Below are positions 11,301-24,135 of a stretch of DNA of 64,000 nt, in pieces. The translations under genes were made by a program, and so were the position numbers. Source of the DNA: Turbatrix aceti (Eukaryota > Nematoda > Chromadorea > Rhabditida > Panagrolaimidae); assembly GCA_963969345.1 (NCBI GenBank), contig OZ017770.1, forward strand, positions 2,117,246 to 2,181,245, in the 5' to 3' direction. The first letter of the stretch is position 1, and each line of letters starts with the position of its first letter. Under the pieces are notes generated by a model that was not told where the DNA came from, did not search any database, and saw only the letters and a list, made by a program, of their open reading frames with translations.

Positions 11301-13900
11301 AGCGAGGTAGCCATAGCACAGCGCAAGTTCCCGTTTGGCTTCTAAGCTCTCGGCTAATCTCTTTGCTTTTATCAAGACTTCTATAGCTGTTTTGGCGTCT
11401 TCCTTTTTTGAAAATATTTTGCCGAGTATTAGTAGGGCGGAGAGCTTGTTTTTCCTGTCATTTAAGATACCACTCAGTGATAGGTAAAATTTAGAACAGT
11501 CTAGAGCTTCGTCCCATGATTCGCATTTAACGTGAATTTTTGTTAAATGGCTGTAGGCGGCGCACATTTCTGCTGCGTTTCGTTGTTGTTTGGATATCAT
11601 TAGGAACTGATTTAGGTAAACAATAGCCTCTTCAAAGCATTCAGTATGGTCATAAACAATGCCAAGCTGCTCACAAATTTTGGCCTCATTGCTCGACAAT
11701 CCGAGTTCCTGTACAATAATTAGAGCTCGTTCGTAGGCTACCTTAGCTTCTTCCCACATTCCGCTGTCCTGCTTGATATTTCCCATTTCATATTCATAAA
11801 CCCAGGAAGCATAAAAGGATTCGGAAATTGCTTCTTTTCGTTGGTTAGACTTTAATACCAATTTCTGAAGTTCTTGAAGGTGTTCTTCGCATTTTGTCTA
11901 AAAACACACTCTCATTCACCCTCTTGCCCGTTAGTATACCTTGTCACCCAGCTTCCGGTGGATTTCAACGAGCTCAGCATGACTATCGGCTTCTATCTGT
12001 TCGTTTCCTCCGTCCTGACTAAGTCTCAATTTCTTTAGAGTAGTTTGGACGGCGGCTTTCAAATCACACGCTTCGAGCTGAATGTTTGACAGAAAAAACA
12101 GAATATTGCCTTGCTTCTGAATTGATAACGCGGATTCTCTGTTTTCAACCATGTCAAGGAGAAGCTCGAAGAGGCGTTGAGCATTGCTGCTAAAATGTAA
12201 AAGTTTCATACGCGGTGTCATTGCGTGCTTACCGTTGACCTGTTTTGTAGTAATACAAACCCAGAGAGTAGAAAGCCTCTGCCTTTAGTGCCTCGCTTGC
12301 TGTTGTCAGGCTTAATTTCAACATTTTCTTGGCCGTAGAATGAAGTTCACGTAGATTTCCAGATACCTCGGCTGCGCGACAGAGCATTTCGAGTACATTT
12401 CTAGCTATTTTTGAATTAATTTTGTGTTCATTGTTTTTTAAAATAATTTTTAAAAGCATAACTGCTTCATTTGTCTGTCCCAGCATCATTTTGCATTGGC
12501 AAATTCGTATTCGTGCATTAACGATGCTATCTTTCGATGTCGTACCTTGGCATGCTTTGCTATACGCTGCTAACGCCTCTGTGATGCAACGCTAAAATTT
12601 TAAAAATAACACCAGACTCCCCAAAGTGTTGTTATGAGCTTACCTGTTTGAGTAATATGCTTCCGAGTCCCATATTCGCACTATAATGTCTCTCATCATC
12701 GCTGAGTGCAAGTTGATAACTCTCTTGGGCATCGTTAATGTTTCCTACCTTCTCACAGACCTCAGCTTTTATGCAGTATGCGTCAGCTAAAGGTTCATGC
12801 ATCTAAAACCTCTAATTTATAACATCTGTTTTTGTTTTGCATCCGCCTACTTTAGTTAACAAACTAATGTGTCGGTCAGAGTGGCTGATAGCGTAATCGT
12901 AATTCTCCTGCGCTACTGCCACCTGGACAATATTTCTGTGTATTTGTGCTTGTGCCTCAGTGTCATCTGTAACACTCTATTGTAAGCATGAAATTTCCAT
13001 ACATGGATTATGCATCGACTTACTTAATTGAGTTACCAAGCCCAGCTGTAGTTCCAGGTAATCAAGTGACTTGCTTATATTTTGTACTTCAAAGTATGCT
13101 TTCGCAAGGGCGCCCAAAACAGACTCTTTTAGTTTGAGGGAGTAAGAATCAATATTTAAGGCGATCCTTAGGATGCTTATGGCAGCTTCAGCGTTGCCTG
13201 TTGCCAGATACTCCTGTCCCGCGACTGATAGCGTGACAAACGCGCTGCTATCGAATCCCAGTTCTTTCATTTGACCAAAAATCGAGTCAAATTTTGCTAA
13301 AATTTTTTTATTATTCTGTTGCTTGCTGTTTTGACATACCTCCAATAGAACTCATTCTCAAACATAGAATTAAAGCACTGAGGAATTGTGAGCTGTTAGG
13401 ATTGAGTTCCAACGCTTGGGCGTATAAAATAGCGGCCTTTTCATATTGTTTGGCTTCTCTGTGGGCTTCGGCCTTTCGGTAGTATGCCTGTAATTTGCCT
13501 AATGCATTTTAAGGAGCCCTATGTTTTGCTGTAATTCACTTACCTTTGCCCATTTAGGATTGAGTCGTATCGAGTGAGCTGCTTCGTCGATAGCTTCTTC
13601 CACTTTGCCGAGTTTTAAAAGTATAGCAGATCGGTTGGCGTAGAGAACATTGTTTGTGGGATCTATGAGCACGGCTTGTTCGTAGCATTGAAATGATGCA
13701 GCCAAGTTTCCATCATTGTAGTTTGTAGCTGCGTCTTCAATGAGTCTGGATAAAAGCTGAACAGCTTCGGATAGCACGACTCCAGACGACGGTGAAGCCA
13801 TCGAGGTTATGAGGTCTTCCTTGGAGGATGACGATGACGAATCCATGAGTGAAGTCAATTTCGACGCCAAACAATCTTGAATGCCACTTGACGACAGCAT
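8395..13900 (-). CDS. Large TPR protein with degenerate C-terminal CHAT-like domain
   Basis: Fourteen exons (13544-13900, 13340-13487, 13024-13296, 12851-12966, 12644-12802, 12233-12591, 11940-12189, 11088-11897, 10711-11035, 10176-10657, 9789-10116, 9129-9736, 8832-9078, 8395-8780) join in consistent phase to 1615 aa. A Ser-rich leader precedes TPRs that start near residue 60 (YANRSAILLKLGK, then AYYRKAEAHREAKQYEKA) and continue to about residue 1000. The region near 1250-1400 has the outline of a CHAT domain (caspase/separase fold): LAQSCIVFLDVG, then TKLVVLWSDED, then LAGVSWVALVQGDS. Both the His and the Cys expected for peptidase activity are absent. The closest architecture I know is TTC28. 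Exon 9/10 needs a 53-nt intron (10658-10710), because the unspliced frame stops at 10679. The ~200-residue tail is unclassified. It probably serves as a protein-interaction scaffold. Confidence 0.7.
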
Positions 13901-15125
13901 GCTCACTTGAGGGAAGAATGTTTTCACATGAACTGGACTTTTGTCAATTTCATACCAACATAGGTAGGACTTGAATGGCGAACATTAAACGACCTTGCGC
14001 AAAAACGATGTTTTGGAATCGCCGCTATCCAGTAAAGATGGAGAAAAAAGCGCCACCTGTGTTCCGCTTTTTTTTCTCCTCTTCTTCTTCGTGACGGTTT
14101 TTCTTACCGATAAAAGAAAGAAAAGGGTACGAAACAGTTGCGGAGTATACCTTGTGGTTGGCAGTGATTTGACGCATCCCATTCCGATATATCCGTTTGA
14201 CCAGCCAACCAGTCAGCCCGCTGGTTGGCATGCAGCTGACCTTCAAGGTGTGCGTGCGTCAATTGTCATATTTCTTTTTCCTACACGACCACTTGACTGA
14301 CCCGTTCATCTAGTGCACATGCATAATTAGGATAATCGTCTAGATATAATAAACAGCAAATAGAAACCCAAATTATGTGCGTTTAGAACCAAAAAAGGGC
14401 AGCCAGTGTTGAAAAAAAAACTTGATTTGCATTACATAAAAACAATTTGTGATACATGTGAATTGCTTTATTTCAAATGAGTTGTTTTAAGCAGCTTACT
14501 TATTCATGCTGTTATGGACCCCGCAGGACCGGTCGTATTAGCATAAAAAAACAATGTCGTAAGCCTGCCAAAGGTGTTTCGAGTAGTACCAGTCTCACTT
14601 ACGTGCAAGCGATGAAAAATCTGCTCTGTTATTTCCTTGTCAAGTAAAAAAAAAACATCCGACATTTTTTTGGTAATTTAGCATTGTTTTTTCTTCAATT
14701 TAAATATAGCATGCTTACATGTGTGTACGCTCTTGCGGACCCAGTGCACGACTCAATCACCTGGTTCGGTGGGCTCTTAGGATTAATGCCTCCTGCATTT
14801 AAGCATCTTTTTTTTCTTCCCCCAAGCACCGCCTTTTAAATTGGTAACGTTTAGTAGAATCTAATCTTTTGAAAAAAAAGAATAGCAATTGCCGTATTTT
14901 TGTTTTATATTTTCTTTAGTCTGAGGGTATTTATTCTGATATAAACGCGGTATCATTCCGTGACAGTAAAACAAACTTTTATTGATGGTTTTATTTCTCT
15001 TTGCTGTTTGGTAACCTAAGGTGTGTTGCTCATTTCAATTACCATTTTTTAGACAAAAAACACAAATAGCAATGCCATACAGGCAATTAATCGTGTGACT
15101 TTGATACAAAAGAAACACTTCTGCA
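13901..15125. other. Divergent intergenic region
   Basis: This lies between the TPR gene (-) and the PPEF gene (+). Only a 9-bp hairpin is evident (GCCAACCAG at 14204-14212 paired with CTGGTTGGC at 14221-14229). The open frames at 13985-14300 have no support. An acceptor-like TTTTTTAG near 15052 may end a 5'UTR intron of PPEF or mark trans-splicing. Confidence 0.45.
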
Positions 15126-18100
15126 ATGGGTTGCGGACAGTCGTCTACCAAATCCGATAGGCATGATGCTGTGCGCACTGCTCAGCCGGCCATTGACGTT
15201 AGTAAGTCTAATTTTTCGAATAATGGTGCTACAAATCTGCCCAATTGTCCGCGTTCTACCGAATCCCATTTACCTCCAATTTTTCGTCGTAATGAATCCA
15301 AATCATCAATAAAAAATCAACAAAATAGCAATTCTTCTGCAAATTCAAATTCAAAACAAAACACTGCTACCGATAAGAATGGATTAAATTCAGAAAATCA
15401 TCGCGGCAACAGGAGCTCCAAAAAGCAGAAATCCGAGTTTTCTCGAGGCAGCCGGAGGAGCAAGAAAGAGTTAAAGGGTTCAAATTCGAACAAATCAGGC
15501 CGATCGACGACAAATAAGGCGAATAGCCAGGATGACCTTCCCGAGAGACCTCGAACCCCTCAGCTCAGTAAGCATCGGTGTCGTGATTCTCCTTGATCAA
15601 TGCACAACCTTTCCCACCTTTCCACGGCCTTGGCACGTCACGTTGTTGCTTTTTAAGCTATCGATTTGTTTTCGTCCAAAAAAATCAGGATGTCAAGTTT
15701 TTTCAATGACACCTGTCCTTTTCGTGCATATTGTGTGTAGTTTACGTCGCTTGTGTTGTCCTGTGAACGTGATAATCCGCGGACATACATAATCACCTAT
15801 CTTTGCAGCAATTAAAGCAGCAATCCTCATTCAAAAATGGTACAGAAGATGTCTTGCAAGACTCGAAGCTCGTCGACGTGCAACTTGGACCATTTTTACA
15901 GCCCTCGAATATTCCGGAGAACAGGATCAGCTAAAGGTTGCATTTATGCCTTTTTTTCTGGGTCATAAAGTACTTTCTTTGCAGCTTTACAACTTTTTTT
16001 CTGACATCATCAATGTTATGATCGATCAGGAAGCTCAGCCGACAGATGCTAAGGGCATCGGTCATGTGGGAGGACAACGCCTTCGTAATGGTAGGCTTTT
16101 TATCCCTCTTTGTCCCTTTGCTATACTTTTTACTACTGTTTTTTCAATAAATTTTAAATTCTTCTTCTTTCAGCTTTATCACACTATTCTTCACCACCGG
16201 GTTAGTATGACATTTCGCTTCTTTGATCTGTCTTCTTCGATAAGTGCTTTGGCTAACATCTTGACTGTAAAAATGACTACGCACTGGTCGATAGGATATA
16301 AAGCCACTAACCTCTGCCAGTTGTTGTTTCGCTGTTACGTATCGCATTAATAATTTTTAGATGAAGAGGAAAACGACCGCAAGCTCTGGGCAGCAACCAA
16401 TCCCGATCTTTTCAAGGTAGAAAAATCGTATAAAGGCCCCAACATCAGTCTTCCTCTCAAGAAACAACATGTGGAAATGATGATTGAGCATTTCAAAGCA
16501 AATAAAGTATTTTTTATTTCATAAAAAATAGCTGTAAAATTTATTTCATTTTCAGATTTTGCATGTCAAGTATCTGATGCTAATCTTGCATGAAGCCAGA
16601 AAAATGCTCAAAGCACTTCCGACAATTGTGCACATTTCAACAACCATTTCAAAGCAAATAACAGTTTGTGGAGATCTGCATGGAAAATTTGATGATCTGG
16701 CCATCATCCTTTACAAAGTAAAACAGTTTTTGTCCTATAAACATAAAATAAAAATTTGTAGAATGGATTTCCCTCTCTGGACAATCCATATGTCTTCAAC
16801 GGTGATTTTGTCGATCGCGGAGGACAGAGCATCGAAGTGCTCATCGTCTTGCTTACGCTTCAAATTCTCAATCCAACGGCCGTATCACTAAACCGTGGAA
16901 ACCACGAAGATCACATTATGAATTTGAGATATGGATTTGTAAAAGAGCTCATGACTAAGTACAAGGCAAGTCACGAGGCATGTTGTTGACTTGCTAATAG
17001 CGTACATTCTACTTTAGGAGTCATCATCACAAATAATTCAGTTATTAGAGGATATCTATTCCTGGTTGCCATTGGGAACAGTTATTGACAACGACATATT
17101 TGTCACGCATGGTGGAATTTCTGACAAGACAGATCTCGACTCTTTGAAACAAATTCCAAGGAACTTAGTAGGTGAACAAAAATGATTATAGAGTTCAAGA
17201 AACACCTTTTTAGTACCTTTCCGTACTGAGACCGCCAATAATCGAAAACAAAGAAACTGGACGAAAATCAGTCAATGTCGATGAATGGAGGCAGCTTCTT
17301 GACATTCTATGGAGCGATCCAAAACAACAAAACGGCTGCTGGCCGAATGTTTTTCGAGGTGGTGGTTCGTACTTCGGTGAAGATGTTACGAAAAAGTTTC
17401 TCAAAAAGTAAGAATTAAAATCATGCATTCAAATTGATTTAAAATAATTTTAGACATGGATTGCGATTACTTGTTCGATCACATGAATGCAAATACGAAG
17501 GATACGAGTACATGCATGATAACTTGTGCCTGACCATATTCTCCGCTTCAAATTATTACGAAACGGGCAGCAATCGCGGCGCTTATGTCAAATTCATGGG
17601 CGTGGAGAAGCACGCACACTTTGTCCAGTACATGGCCAGCAAGGTGCACAAAAAGACTACTGTCCGAGAAAGGTGAGGCAAACATTCTAACAATTTTTTA
17701 CCAAATCAGAAATTTAGACTAAGCGTCGTCGAACAATCCGCAATTCGTGATCTCCGTGAAAAATTATATTCCTTCCAATCAGATTTGCAAAAAGAATTTG
17801 AAAACAATGATGCTGGCAACACGGGTAAAACTTGTACATGCTGTATTGTAACACGTTTTATTAAACCTTTCTTTCAGGAAAAATATCACTTCACAAGTGG
17901 TGCCAGTGCGTAGAAAGCATAACGGGTCTCAATATTCCCTGGCGAGGGTTAGCAAGTCGCCTGGTAAAACTCACCGACGACGGAAAAGACGTTCTGTATC
18001 GTGAAGGTCCTTCTGTTACCCTAGGGCGTGACGAAGCAAACCAAAATCAAAAACCAGTAAGTTCAATGTTTTTCATTCAAAAAAGCTAATGAAAAATCTC

Positions 18101-18425
18101 ATTGCAGCACACAGAAGAAAACGGAGTCACAGAAACGCTCTATCGCCACAAAAATATATTGGAGACCTTGTTCAGGTTTATGGATAAAGACAATTCAGGT
18201 CTTGTGTCCATGAAAGAGTTTATGGAAGCTTGTCAGGTAAGTTGTTTTGCGGAGAAAAGTATCATAAAGAAAATACGATTGCAGGTACTTGGACAATACA
18301 CAAAAACAAACCTCACAATGAATTATCTGGAAGAAATAGCGGAAAGCATAGACTTCAACAAAGACGGATTCATTGATCTCAACGAGCTACTGGAAGCCTT
18401 CAGACTGGTCGATAAAGCGCAATAG
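15126..18425 (+). CDS. PPEF: PPEF/RdgC-type Ser/Thr phosphatase with EF-hands
   Basis: Fourteen exons give 777 aa: 15126-15567, 15809-15936, 15985-16090, 16174-16200, 16361-16506, 16556-16717, 16762-16965, 17018-17167, 17214-17407, 17454-17672, 17718-17824, 17878-18056, 18108-18236, 18285-18425. The MGCGQSS start predicts N-myristoylation plus palmitoylation. A Ser/Asn/Lys-rich linker precedes an IQ motif ([10 protein letters not shown]) and the PPP catalytic core: GDLHGK, GDFVDRG, RGNHED, HGGIS, RSHE and FSASNYY, all metal and catalytic residues being intact. The C-terminus has at least two EF-hands, [13 protein letters not shown] and [13 protein letters not shown]. The family couples calcium/calmodulin to dephosphorylation, classically in sensory neurons (Drosophila RdgC). 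Intron 7 (16966-17017) is GC-AG. A poly(A) signal lies at 18444-18449. The N-terminal extension is longer than usual. Confidence 0.93.
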
Positions 18426-19189
18426 TCTATGTTAACCGGTTAAAATAAATTGATAATGATGTTCGAAAGATAGTGGTGTTAATACAGAGTTTAGATGAAC
18501 ACTTCTTCAATCACAATTTTCTGAGTAGATAACGACTTGTTTACAATTCAATGATTCATCGACGAAAGGTCGCTTCCGTCAGCCGCACCTAGTTTCAGGG
18601 GAGGAACGTTCTTATCATTGTCAGTATATTAAATCTTGATAACAGTCATTCACAGTATCATCCAACTTTCGACAGTCGGCTTGTTTTGTCATCATTTTTT
18701 TGTTGTTCACTCACGCTAACATTGGTGCCACGACCCGAGAATATTGGCGGCATTCACGGAGACTGCGTCCACAGAACTTCGTTGGATGCATCATTACCTA
18801 CGTAAGTATATAATAATGATCAAGGGACTCCCCGAAAACGTAAGACGCGATACGTACCGTCAACTATAGGTTGCGAAAGACCGACAGTGATACCGAGCGT
18901 CCCCCGACGTCCATCCCTCCGGTAAGCAACACCACTCATTTAAATCATTCTGTTGTTTAGAATAAATAGTTATTCTTGACTTAAACGAAATTTTGAGAAG
19001 GGGTTGACTCATACTAGTATTGTTGAATCTTAAATCTTTTTTTGTCACATTCACCAAAATCATATATCATTAACTCGTGACCGATCATTGATCAATCAAT
19101 TTCTAATCAATCACGGAAGTAGCTATATATTGTCAAAAAATTTACATACGTACACGACTTGAAAAGCATTACAGGCAGTAAAGGTGAAA
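18426..19189. other. Convergent intergenic region, no gene seen
   Basis: This is the 3' flanks of PPEF (+) and the EB-module gene (-). I see no coding potential or RNA gene. Confidence 0.5.
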
Positions 19190-20845
19190 TCATTGGTGAA
19201 TAATGATTGGAAGCGCAGGCGCTCGATGCCCTCCACCTCCACCCGAAAACAGATTGTTGATAATGTTCAGAAAATCGGGACCTCCTTGAGATGATCCACC
19301 GAGATTGACGACTGGAACTGAAAAAAATCATTTTAAAAAATATTTTGAATTAAAGAAATCTTACCGCTTGGAGGTTGGGGTGTCGTGGGAGCTGGTATCT
19401 TGATGCACTTGTTTGAGTTGTTTGGCCGGTGATCGCACTTGCAGAGGCAACGTCCTCGGTAGCAGCCGGCATTGTCAGGGCACTGAGCCTGAACGAAGCA
19501 AGCCTTACCGAGTGCTGATTTCTGGAGACAGGTGACGTCTCGGGAAAGACTGTTAGCCTCGCAACTTCTGATACACTTCTGGCTTGGGTTGGTCATTGGA
19601 TTGGTTGTTTCGTCAGTTTCGGGTTTGAAGCCGGTAGCGCAGCGGCATGTGCCGGAGTGGCATTCCATGCCTTCTGCGGCACCGCATTGCTCGTGCTTAG
19701 TACATTCGCTGCCGAGTTGACCCCGGGCTACACACTCGCCATTCAGATACATGGCTTCAGGGGCCATGGAGTTGCAAGGGCGTTTGCAGCACACAGCCTG
19801 AAAAATCATAAAATAATAATTTTTCTCACCTTTAAAATGCAAACCTGTGCAAAGCTGTCTCCAGACAGGTAGTGGCAGTAATGAGTGTCCGAAGGGCACC
19901 GTCGAAGCAATCCGAGCTTGGTCAGATTTCCAAGGGACGAGCCAGATTCACTAGCGGTTCCCGGCATGCAGGTATAGTTGTTGTCGATTGAAGTGCCCAA
20001 AGGACACACTTTAGGGCAACAAAAACCAACGGGGGAATCAGGAGTTGCAATGCACATGTGCGTAGCTGGACAGTTGTCGCTCTGTTCAACAAAATTAGCA
20101 ATCTGTGACGTCGAAGCCCGACGGGTACAGGTTCCTGAAGGCTGGCCGCCTAGGGGGCAGTTTGTAGCCGCCACGCACTTGGCTCCTTGCTGGATTGTGC
20201 CCGAGATGCAAACACACTGGTGGTTTACGCAAGCTGAGAACGGAGAAGTGCAGTCGTAGTGCCGAGAGCAGCGATCACCGACTCGGGATACTAAAAATAT
20301 TTTTTCAGGCCTATAAGAGATTTTTCAAGTTGTTCAAACTAACCTGACACGCATTCACCATTGAATATGGAAGTCGATCCCCGCTGAACGCATTGACACT
20401 TGCCATTGCGGCAAAACAGAGGCTCACGACACTTTGTAGAACAAGATGCTCCAATGTTCGCAGGCACTAAATGAATCAGCAATTAAGCAACGTCAAAACT
20501 TGATTTGGTATGACTCATACATCGTACGCATCGCTGCGAGCCGTTTTTGTCAGAACTCATCCTAACGTAGAAGGGGTGACATTGGCACGTCCCCCGAAGG
20601 CAGATCGAGCCCTTATTCTCGCAATCCGTATCTCTGTCGCATTCGTCTCCCAGTTTTGCTTTTCCTGAAACAAAATAATTTTCTGTAATTAACGCATCGA
20701 TAATGTGAAAAATACGATGTCAAAAAAACTCACCACTACATGGGCTAAATGAGGACTTCGCGGAGGACGTAAAGATGGTTAACAACAAAAATACGGTTAA
20801 GATAAATCCTCGATACCGTTCAAACTTGCGGCAAAATATAGCCAT
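19190..20845 (-). CDS. Secreted cysteine-rich protein with EB-type modules
   Basis: Six exons (20734-20845, 20521-20664, 20344-20466, 19845-20290, 19365-19797, 19190-19317) encode 461 aa. A signal-anchor or signal peptide covers residues ~14-31. Four or more disulphide-rich modules follow, each with the EB pattern (LGDECDRDTDC, then GTCQC; VGDRCSRHYDC, then HQCVC; LGSECTKHEQC, then GTCRC; LGKACFVQAQC, then GRCLC). Two additional CC-containing domains (FCCPKVCP and VCCKRPC) sit between them. The tail is Gly/Pro-rich and ends without a GPI signal or membrane helix. The architecture is typical of nematode extracellular or cuticle proteins; a specific function is unknown. Each module boundary lies close to an intron, as expected for module shuffling. 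Confidence 0.8.
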
Positions 20846-21317
20846 ATTTCATCTGTTTAGCAATCCCCTAAGTCGTGGTTGTGAAATTGATTGCTTAGAC
20901 GACGGATAGATTCCTGCGTGAGCAGTGGATGATTGACGCGATTTTGCGCACGCCCTGATTTTGCTAGTGGTCATCCTCTTCTTCTTTACATCTGCCTGTT
21001 TCGATTCTATCGATTGCGTTGTTCGTCGGTTGTACGGGGCGATATGCTGGTAAATCCGCATGGTTTTTTTATACTCTTGTGGCAATTGCGTTATCCCTCC
21101 ACCCTTGTTGGAAGACAGACGTTCAGGAATAATTTATAAGACAACCAAAATACGTAACTTATAATTTACAATCAATTGTGCGTTATTTGCCAAACACGTT
21201 AATATTGCCGGTATTTGGTTTTAAAAACTGTTATCACACTACTCAGAAAAGATCAGCAGTGGAATAACTATAAATTAAGACACAAACAACAACCCGCATG
21301 CGTAAGCGACTACAAAA
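20846..21317. other. Intergenic, no gene seen
   Basis: This lies between the EB-module start and the stop of the KIAA2013-like gene, both minus strand. The small ORFs on both strands lack support. Confidence 0.5.
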
Positions 21318-23600
21318 TCAACGGCGAAGGAGAACTTTTTTGGGAAATTTGCTATACGAGATATTACTGGTGTTTTTCCATTCCGAGTAGATGAGTTTGA
21401 AGAGAAACAGGTGGAACGTAATGAGGACGACTATTAGGATGACCCAGAAGACCGTTGGAAGTCCCTTGTCCTGTCCTTTGTGGAGAGCAATGACCTCGGG
21501 GAGATGGCGAGGCGCGTCGACGACTTCGATGACGTGAAGTGTTTCGCGGAGACGACGAAGGCTCGATTTGTCGCTGGAAATAAAAAGAATAGGAGTAGGA
21601 GGCCGTGTGACTTGGAGTGGCAGTTGAATCGAGTTCTCCGGAATTTGGATAATGTCGCGCGTGCATCCAGCAGAACACGCGTACAACGGGACGGCAGATG
21701 ACGACGCAGAGAGACGGACCAGCGGCGCGTAGTCGACGTCCATGTCAAAGGTCAGGTTGACAGGCACGCTCTGAGAGTACTCCAGACCGGTAACGATAAT
21801 CTGGCGATGAAGATCGGTGGCCGGGTCAAGGGAGAATTCCAGGTGGTGATGCGTAAAGGATGCGGCAGACAAACTCAGTAAAAATGCCTGGGCAACGCCG
21901 TGAGCACCAGCGCCGACGACGTGAATGCATCCATGGTGACGGAGAGTCAGCATCCAGATGTTGACCGTGTTCACGACTTCTTCGGTGGACTTCCAGTCTT
22001 GCCAGAGACGAGAAGGCGTAAGCATCGTGGAATGCCCCTGATAGCAGAGTTCATTTTTGGTGAGCAGCTTTTGGTATTCCTGCAACGTGCAAAATTAAAA
22101 TTCATATTTCATTGTAAACAATTTCCATGTGGTTTTTAATTTGCAACAAAAATAGGGACATAGTAACTAGTTATTTGTAAGAATGCGCTCTTAAAAAACA
22201 AACAATAAAACATTTTTTATGCATCAAAAAAATGCATACAATTATTGCCAGCCGAGACAAAATTGCATGCGTGCTTTCCAATAAGCGTTGTTTTATGAAA
22301 AAAAAACCTATTTTTCACGGGCCGATTTCGAATCCCAGTAATTTCCGTGCCCCAATTCTTCATTTTATCACATAAAAAACCTACCACAATCTGTTCGTGT
22401 GTAGTAGCCTTCTCCAGCAACGGAGCACGTGCAAAGCTCAACAAAGCAGCTCGTGTCTTCTCAATTTGATCATTATTCAGTGAGTTTTCAGCTTTTGACA
22501 GGGAAACGCGGAAACCAGCATGATTGAGCTAAATAGCATGATTTAAATGATTTTAAAATCACAAAAACAAACTTTATTCCATGCTTCTTTGTGCTCATTG
22601 TCAATCTTGTTCGTATGAACGCTGCTGATAGCAATAAATGTATCGACGACTCTTGAAATAAGCTTATTTTTCGTAACCTCGAGGTCCGCATTTAGAGCTT
22701 CGTGGTCAATGACGCAGGCAAAACGATAGCCCTCTTCACGTTTCTGTTCAACGGTGACGACATTGGGAAGCAGCGAGCACATGATTGCAACCCCGACTGG
22801 TCCATTTTTGAGGCGAATGATGCGATAGTAAATAGGCGAGCTCGATGAAACACTAAACAAACGTCATTTCACCGAATGCACTCAATCTACACCAAAATGC
22901 AACCTCACCTGAGTTGAGACGACCATTCGCTTGAAATCAATCGATTAAATTCAAGAGTAAATGCTGCCAGCTGAAAGTGTTACAAGGTTATAACCCGGAT
23001 ACATAAAACAGGACGACAAACCGATGGATTTGACACTTTGACGTCTTGGATAAAAACATTTGGTCTGGTTCTGTGGACATAAATGTTCTGATATACGCAG
23101 ATGCATTTTTCAGACTGAAAATAGAGTTCAAAACTGCTTTTTCGGAATACAAAAAAACTCACAATGAGAGAGCAATGAACACCCTTTGCAATGCCTTCTT
23201 TGGTGTCAAGCGCGAGGTAGTCCGTATCGTCGATTTTATAGGGAAGCTTGACGTCGCTAATCGGCGAGAATCCAGTCAACTTTTCAAATCCAACGCTTGA
23301 ATTCACCTGAAGCAGCAGATCCCTGTGGTTAACATTCAGTCCAATGTAGCCATTGCCAACAAATGTGACCGCCTCCTTGTTCCAATTCATAGGCACCGGA
23401 TAACCGGACTTTTGAAAAAAGTGATCGGCAACACAGACTTCAACTGGTGTAGCGGGAGTAGGGCTGAGGGCGTAGATAAAAACGTAGGCAGTAAAAAGGA
23501 CGCAGCAGATGACCGCAATAAGCACCCGACGATTCACGTTTCGAGGAAGTGAGGTGTCCGCAAATCGCCGGACATATCGTTGAATCTGGAGGACATTCAT
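21318..23600 (-). CDS. KIAA2013/DUF2152-like membrane protein
   Basis: Six exons (23163-23600, 23010-23114, 22909-22970, 22573-22852, 22385-22528, 21318-22079) encode 596 aa. A membrane helix at ~25-45 (LIAVICCVLFTAYVFIYAL) and another near the C-terminus (VFWVILIVVLITFHLFLFKL) enclose a large lumenal or extracellular region with several NxS/T sites. The size and two-ended membrane topology suggest the KIAA2013 family (Pfam DUF2152), but I recall that family only in outline. The segment VTFVGNGYIGL resembles an N-terminal signature of GH65-type glycosidases. The fourth intron (22080-22384) is unusually long here at 305 nt. The donor after residue ~180 (CCT|GTTTTATG) is weak and was chosen by frame. 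The function is unknown; it probably resides in the endomembrane system. Confidence 0.55.
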
Positions 23601-24135
23601 TGCCCTAAAACCAATGATACATCACTTTAGAGCAATTAAACGGGGTTTTCACGATTCCTGACACTTGTTTACACACGACAGAGTACAACAGAAATAAGAA
23701 GATAAATGCGAATCGAAAAACAAAAATATGCGTTCAGTTTTATGTATTTTGCGACATTGCCTCCCGTGACGACTCTTGAGAAGAAAATTGAAAAGCTCGT
23801 GCGCACGGCAAACAAGCCCCTTTTCCTTCCTTGGACAGCTTGCAATATAGCTTGTGGCACGATGCGCCAAAATGAAAAGACAATTTATTCCTTTGATAAT
23901 ACATATGTACACAAATTGATTTTTTTGTCCCACAATTGTGTTGGTCCTATTTTTTTATTTTTGCTATGGTTATCCAATACTCCTGTGGGCTGGAACTAAA
24001 TCCTTCTTGGGCATTTTCTCATCTCTTGGGGCAACGCGTCTGTTTGACGTTTAATCGATTATCGTCTTGCGGGTTTTTATTTTTGTCATATTTTTTTGAA
24101 TACAAAAGGTATAATTTTTTTTCAAGTTTTTTATC
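23601..24135. other. Divergent promoter region
   Basis: This separates the KIAA2013-like gene (-) from PICK1 (+). It is T-rich close to the PICK1 start; no other gene is seen. Confidence 0.5.

Noticed and set aside
13985..14300. ORFs of 65-101 codons upstream of the TPR gene
   Set aside because: Both strands are open by chance; there are no splice signals or conserved motifs.
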